From Hyphomicrobiaceae bacterium (GTDB lineage Bacteria; Pseudomonadota; Alphaproteobacteria; Rhizobiales; Hyphomicrobiaceae), in the NCBI GenBank assembly GCA_002919265.1, contig PKEY01000100.1:1-64000 (forward strand): a stretch of DNA of 64,000 nt. The letters run 5' to 3'. Of this stretch, positions 61,141 to 64,000 are shown in pieces. Each line of letters starts with the position of its first letter. Position 1 is the first letter of the stretch. Below the pieces are notes generated by a model. It saw nothing but the letters and a program-made list of their open reading frames with translations, did no database searches and was not told the DNA's origin. The position numbers and the translations under genes are program-made.

Positions 61141-62586
61141 ATGCCGCAGAACGATTATGATGTCGTCGTCATTGGTGCCGGCCCCGGCGGCTACGTGGCG
61201 GCGATCCGCGCAGCCCAGCTGGGTTTCAAGACGGCTGTCGTCGAGCGCGAGCACCTCGGAGGAATCTGCCTGAACTGGGGCTGCATTCCGACGAAGGCGC
61301 TTCTGAGGTCAGCAGAGGTTTACCGCAACGCAGAGCATGCCAAGTCCTATGGACTTTCGGTCGAAGGTAAGCTCGGCTTCGACATCGGCGCCATCGTGAA
61401 GCGCTCGCGCGGCGTATCGGGCCAGCTCAACAGCGGCGTCGGCTTCCTAATGCGGAAGAACAAGATCGACGTCATCTGGGGCGAGGCCACGATCACCAAG
61501 CCAGGCCAGATTGTCGTCAAGCAGCCGACGAAAAAGCCCATGGAGCCAGCGCATCCGGCACCGAAGGGCGTGCTTGGCCCCGGCACCTATCAAGCGAAAC
61601 ACATCATCATTGCGACGGGTGCGCGTCCCCGGGTCCTGCCGGGGATCGAACCCGACGGCAAACTGATTTGGACCTACTTCGAGGCCATGGTCCCGCCGGC
61701 CATGCCGAAGTCGCTGTTGGTGATGGGCTCCGGCGCCATTGGCATCGAGTTCGCCTCGTTCTATCGGACGTTCGGCGTTGAAGTAACAGTCGTCGAGCTG
61801 CTGCCGCAGATTCTGCCTGCCGAGGACGCCGAGATCGCGGCGTTCGCGCGCAAGCAGTTCGAGAAGCAGGGGATGCGCATCCTGACGGGCGCGACCGTCA
61901 AGAGCGTCAAGAAGAGCAACAACTCAATCACTGCCGAAGTCGATCTGGGCAACGGGAAGACTGAGACGATTACGGCCGACCGGCTCATTTCCGCCGTGGG
62001 TGTGGTCGGTAACGTCGAGAACCTGGGCCTCGAAAAGCTTGGTGTGAAGATCGAGCGCGGCGTGATCGTCACCGATGGGCTGGGTCGCACGAATGTTCCG
62101 GGAATCTACGCCATTGGGGACGTGGCTGGTCCGCCGATGCTGGCCCACAAGGCCGAGCATGAGGGCGTTATCTGCGTCGAGACCATTAAGGGGCTGCCGA
62201 CCCATCCGATGGACAAGCGCAAGATCCCTGGCTGCACCTACTGCCACCCGCAGGTTGCCTCAGTGGGTCTCACCGAGGCCAAGGCCAAAGAGGCCGGCTA
62301 CGAGATCAAGGTCGGGCGGTTCCCGTTCCGGGCCAACGGCAAAGCCATCGCGCTTGGCGAGCCGGAAGGCATGACGAAAACTATCTTTGATGCCAAGACG
62401 GGTCAGCTTCTCGGCGCCCACATGGTCGGGCCGGAAGTCACGGAGATGATCCAGGGTTTCGTGATTGCCATGCAACTCGAAACCACGGAAGAAGAGCTGA
62501 TGCACACGGTGTTCCCGCACCCGACGCTTTCGGAGACCATGCACGAGAGCGTGCTGGATGCTTTCGGGCGAGTCATTCACACCTAG
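61141..62586 (+). CDS. lpdA: Dihydrolipoyl dehydrogenase
   Basis: The E3 flavoprotein of 2-oxoacid dehydrogenase complexes. The 481-residue product has the FAD motif VVIGAGPGGYVAAIRAA, the redox-active disulfide in GGICLNWGCIPTKA (Cys43 and Cys48), and the NAD site LLVMGSGAIGIEFASFY. The C-terminal interface has the catalytic His-Glu in HTVFPHPTLSE. It resembles the pyruvate-dehydrogenase E3 of Hyphomicrobiales, and lipA lies downstream. Confidence 0.95.
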   Translation: MPQNDYDVVVIGAGPGGYVAAIRAAQLGFKTAVVEREHLGGICLNWGCIPTKALLRSAEVYRNAEHAKSYGLSVEGKLGFDIGAIVKRSRGVSGQLNSGVGFLMRKNKIDVIWGEATITKPGQIVVKQPTKKPMEPAHPAPKGVLGPGTYQAKHIIIATGARPRVLPGIEPDGKLIWTYFEAMVPPAMPKSLLVMGSGAIGIEFASFYRTFGVEVTVVELLPQILPAEDAEIAAFARKQFEKQGMRILTGATVKSVKKSNNSITAEVDLGNGKTETITADRLISAVGVVGNVENLGLEKLGVKIERGVIVTDGLGRTNVPGIYAIGDVAGPPMLAHKAEHEGVICVETIKGLPTHPMDKRKIPGCTYCHPQVASVGLTEAKAKEAGYEIKVGRFPFRANGKAIALGEPEGMTKTIFDAKTGQLLGAHMVGPEVTEMIQGFVIAMQLETTEEELMHTVFPHPTLSETMHESVLDAFGRVIHT

Positions 62587-62754
62587 GCCAGTATAGCCGA
62601 TCGGAATTGCGCAGTTGCGCTTCCAAATCCAACGGGATGAGGGGAGGCAGTTTATGCCCCTCTCACCCTAATTTGCCTCGACGCAGGGTAGCGATTCATC
62701 CACAATTCAACGCGTCGTTCTTTTGCGTTGGTCCAATCCTGAAGGAGACCTGCG
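62587..62754 (+). other. Gap lpdA-GlsB with a weak hairpin
   Basis: GAGGGG (62639-62644) and CCCCTC (62657-62662) can pair with a 12-base loop after lpdA; only ATTTG follows, so termination is uncertain. AAGGAG at the end is the ribosome site of the next gene. Confidence 0.3.
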
Positions 62755-63012
62755 ATGCAGACGGACGCGAAGGGCCTGCTCATCATGGCAGCCATCGGCA
62801 TCGTGGCCGGGTTCCTGGCCTCGCTGATCGTTGGCGGTGGGGGCGGGCTGTTGTGGTACCTGATCGTTGGCCTGATCGGCGCTTTCGTTGGCGGTTTTCT
62901 GCTCGGTGCGCTTGGCGTCAATCTTGGTATCCGTAATGAGATTGCATCTCAGGTGGTGACGGCAACAATAGGCGCCATTGTGGTGATAATACTCGCACGC
63001 CTGATCGCTTGA
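62755..63012 (+). CDS. GlsB/YeaQ/YmgE family membrane protein
   Basis: An 85-residue protein with three hydrophobic segments and the family's Gly-rich pattern (GIVAGFLASLIVGGGGG, LIVGLIGAFVGGFLLGALG, ATIGAIVVIILARLI). The family is called transglycosylase-associated and is linked to stress; its function is unknown. AAGGAG precedes the ATG. A paralogue follows after 27 bases. Confidence 0.88.
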   Translation: MQTDAKGLLIMAAIGIVAGFLASLIVGGGGGLLWYLIVGLIGAFVGGFLLGALGVNLGIRNEIASQVVTATIGAIVVIILARLIA

Positions 63013-63039
63013 GGATCGAGCGTTCGCGCGAGGCGTTGC

Positions 63040-63303
63040 GTGGATTTCGGGGAATATACGCCGCTACTGACACTGGCTGCGGTCGGACTGATCGCCGGCT
63101 GGATTACCGGCTTGTTGTTCGGCCAAAGGGGCCTCATCCGCTATCTGCTTGTCGGTACCCTGGGCGCGCTTCTCGGCGGGTATGTCATCCATGGCCTGTT
63201 TCAGTTCAGTTTCGGCCTGGGAAGCGCGTTCCTCGATCAAGTCGCCGTCGCAACCATCGGCGCCATCGTGGTGATGTTGCTTGCTCGTGCCATTGCGCGG
63301 TAG
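63040..63303 (+). CDS. GlsB/YeaQ/YmgE family membrane protein, second copy
   Basis: An 87-residue product from GTG 63040 with the same three-segment plan (LAAVGLIAGWITGLLFG, LLVGTLGALLGGYVIHGLF, ATIGAIVVMLLARAIA). It shares ATIGAIVV.(L/I)LAR with the preceding copy, so the pair is a tandem duplication that has diverged. The loop between segments two and three differs (FQFSFGLGSAFLDQV here against VNLGIRNEIASQV). Confidence 0.85.
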   Translation: MDFGEYTPLLTLAAVGLIAGWITGLLFGQRGLIRYLLVGTLGALLGGYVIHGLFQFSFGLGSAFLDQVAVATIGAIVVMLLARAIAR

Positions 63304-63343
63304 AGGACTTGCCGCGGCGTCATGCCGGTTGATCCTCGGGGCA

Positions 63344-63364
63344 AGAGGCGCCACCTCTATTTTG
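63344..63364 (+). terminator. Possible terminator after the GlsB pair
   Basis: AGAGG (63344-63348), loop CGCCA, CCTCT (63354-63358), then ATTTTG. A short 5 bp stem with a brief T-run. Confidence 0.4.
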
Positions 63365-63408
63365 TCGCGGTGTGAGCCGCATCGCTAAACTTCGACGAGC
63401 CCTCGCGC

Positions 63409-64000
63409 ATGGTTACGATCCTCGATATGCGACCCCGGCACCCGGAGAAGGCGAACAAGCCGGATACGCCGGTGCTGCGCAAGCCGGATTGGATTCGCGT
63501 TAAGGCGCCCGGATCGCCTACGTATTTCGAGACAAAACAAATCGTCCGCGCGCATGGGCTGCATACGGTCTGCGAGGAGGCCGGCTGCCCCAACATCGGG
63601 GAGTGCTGGACCAAGCGGCACGCGACCATGATGATCATGGGCGACACGTGCACGCGTGCCTGCGCCTTCTGCAACGTCCGGACCGGCCTGCCGGAGCCGC
63701 TTGACCCCAAGGAGCCCGAGAACGTCGCCGAGGCGGTTGCCAGGCTCGGACTTGAGCACGTTGTCATCACCTCCGTCGATCGGGACGACCTGCCGGATGG
63801 TGGCGCGGCCCACTTTGCGGCCGTTATTCGTGCCATTCGCGCGCGCAATCCCGGGACCACCATCGAGGTGCTGACACCCGACTTCTTGCGCAAGGATGGT
63901 GCGCTCGAGGTCGTGGTCGAGGCGAAGCCCGATGTGTTCAACCACAATCTCGAGACCGTCCCGAGCCTCTATCTCAAGATCCGCCCGGGTGCTCGCTACT
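63409..64000 (+). CDS. lipA: Lipoyl synthase, 3' end cut by the window edge
   Basis: A radical-SAM enzyme that inserts two sulfurs into octanoyl-lipoyl domains, such as those of the complexes served by lpdA. The visible 197 codons include the auxiliary cluster Cys set in [13 protein letters not shown] near 55-67 and the radical-[11 protein letters not shown] near 81-88, followed by [12 protein letters not shown] and [16 protein letters not shown], all LipA hallmarks. The ATG at 63409 is used; a second in-frame ATG lies at 63427. Confidence 0.95.
   Translation, partial: MVTILDMRPRHPEKANKPDTPVLRKPDWIRVKAPGSPTYFETKQIVRAHGLHTVCEEAGCPNIGECWTKRHATMMIMGDTCTRACAFCNVRTGLPEPLDPKEPENVAEAVARLGLEHVVITSVDRDDLPDGGAAHFAAVIRAIRARNPGTTIEVLTPDFLRKDGALEVVVEAKPDVFNHNLETVPSLYLKIRPGARY

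Overview
The window is a stretch of GC-rich chromosome from an alphaproteobacterium, most likely of the order Hyphomicrobiales (Rhizobiales). The reasons are the gene orders prs-rplY, lgt-NDUFAF7-pgeF, rpsF-rpsR-DUF2232-rplI, dnaB-alr-radA-cvpA-purF and fabD-fabG-acpP-fabF-mltG-yicC-gmk, an OpgC homologue, and Irr-like iron boxes in front of a ferric-iron binding protein. The placement comes from gene order and family recognition only; no search was run. Both window edges cut genes: rplY at the left and lipA at the right. I found no rRNA, tRNA, CRISPR array, insertion sequence or replication origin.

Layout. Positions 1-9174 are mostly minus-strand housekeeping genes: ribosomal protein L25, PRPP synthetase, a duplicated-domain lipoprotein, the lgt operon, UbiK, a YbjN protein, a TauE-type exporter and DusA. 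Positions 9275-13013 are accessory: a kinase of the aminoglycoside phosphotransferase family, an orphan phage/GTA-type spike protein (DUF2793 plus beta-helix) and a helical lipoprotein. Positions 13071-26630 form a long minus-strand series covering lipid kinase, SDR, TAXI-like binding protein, purF, cvpA, radA, alr, dnaB, a cyclopropane synthase relative and the rpsF-rpsR-DUF2232-rplI ribosomal operon. Positions 27046-33720 run on the plus strand: fatty acid elongation (fabD, fabG, acpP, fabF), MltG, YicC and guanylate kinase.

Positions 33771-46517 hold two divergent DMT transporters, a split OpgC/SGNH acyl-modification pair, a TPR protein, ispE, a partial tetronate (sugar acid) pathway (SDR, OtnI, DenD), GTP cyclohydrolase II, RidA and a thioesterase. 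Positions 46518-51098 carry a compact, visibly more AT-rich set: UDP-GlcNAc 2-epimerase, an outer-membrane beta-barrel, a processive GT2 glycosyltransferase and a polytopic membrane protein. I read it as a small exopolysaccharide synthesis and export module. Positions 51095-55684 hold an SMP-30 lactonase, a ferric-iron binding protein with palindromic iron-box-like sites, a cysteine-rich unknown and an aldehyde dehydrogenase. Positions 56182-61043 form an envelope cluster: a four-repeat OmpA-family protein, a 33-residue membrane peptide, a membrane-anchored triple helix-hairpin-helix protein and a small lipoprotein. Dihydrolipoyl dehydrogenase, two GlsB/YeaQ membrane proteins and lipoyl synthase close the window.

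The best candidates for something undescribed are the glycan module at 46874-51098, the OmpA / micro-membrane-protein / triple-HhH cluster at 56182-61043, the structured and possibly two-state RNA region at 6496-6626, and the orphan DUF2793 spike at 10263-11663.
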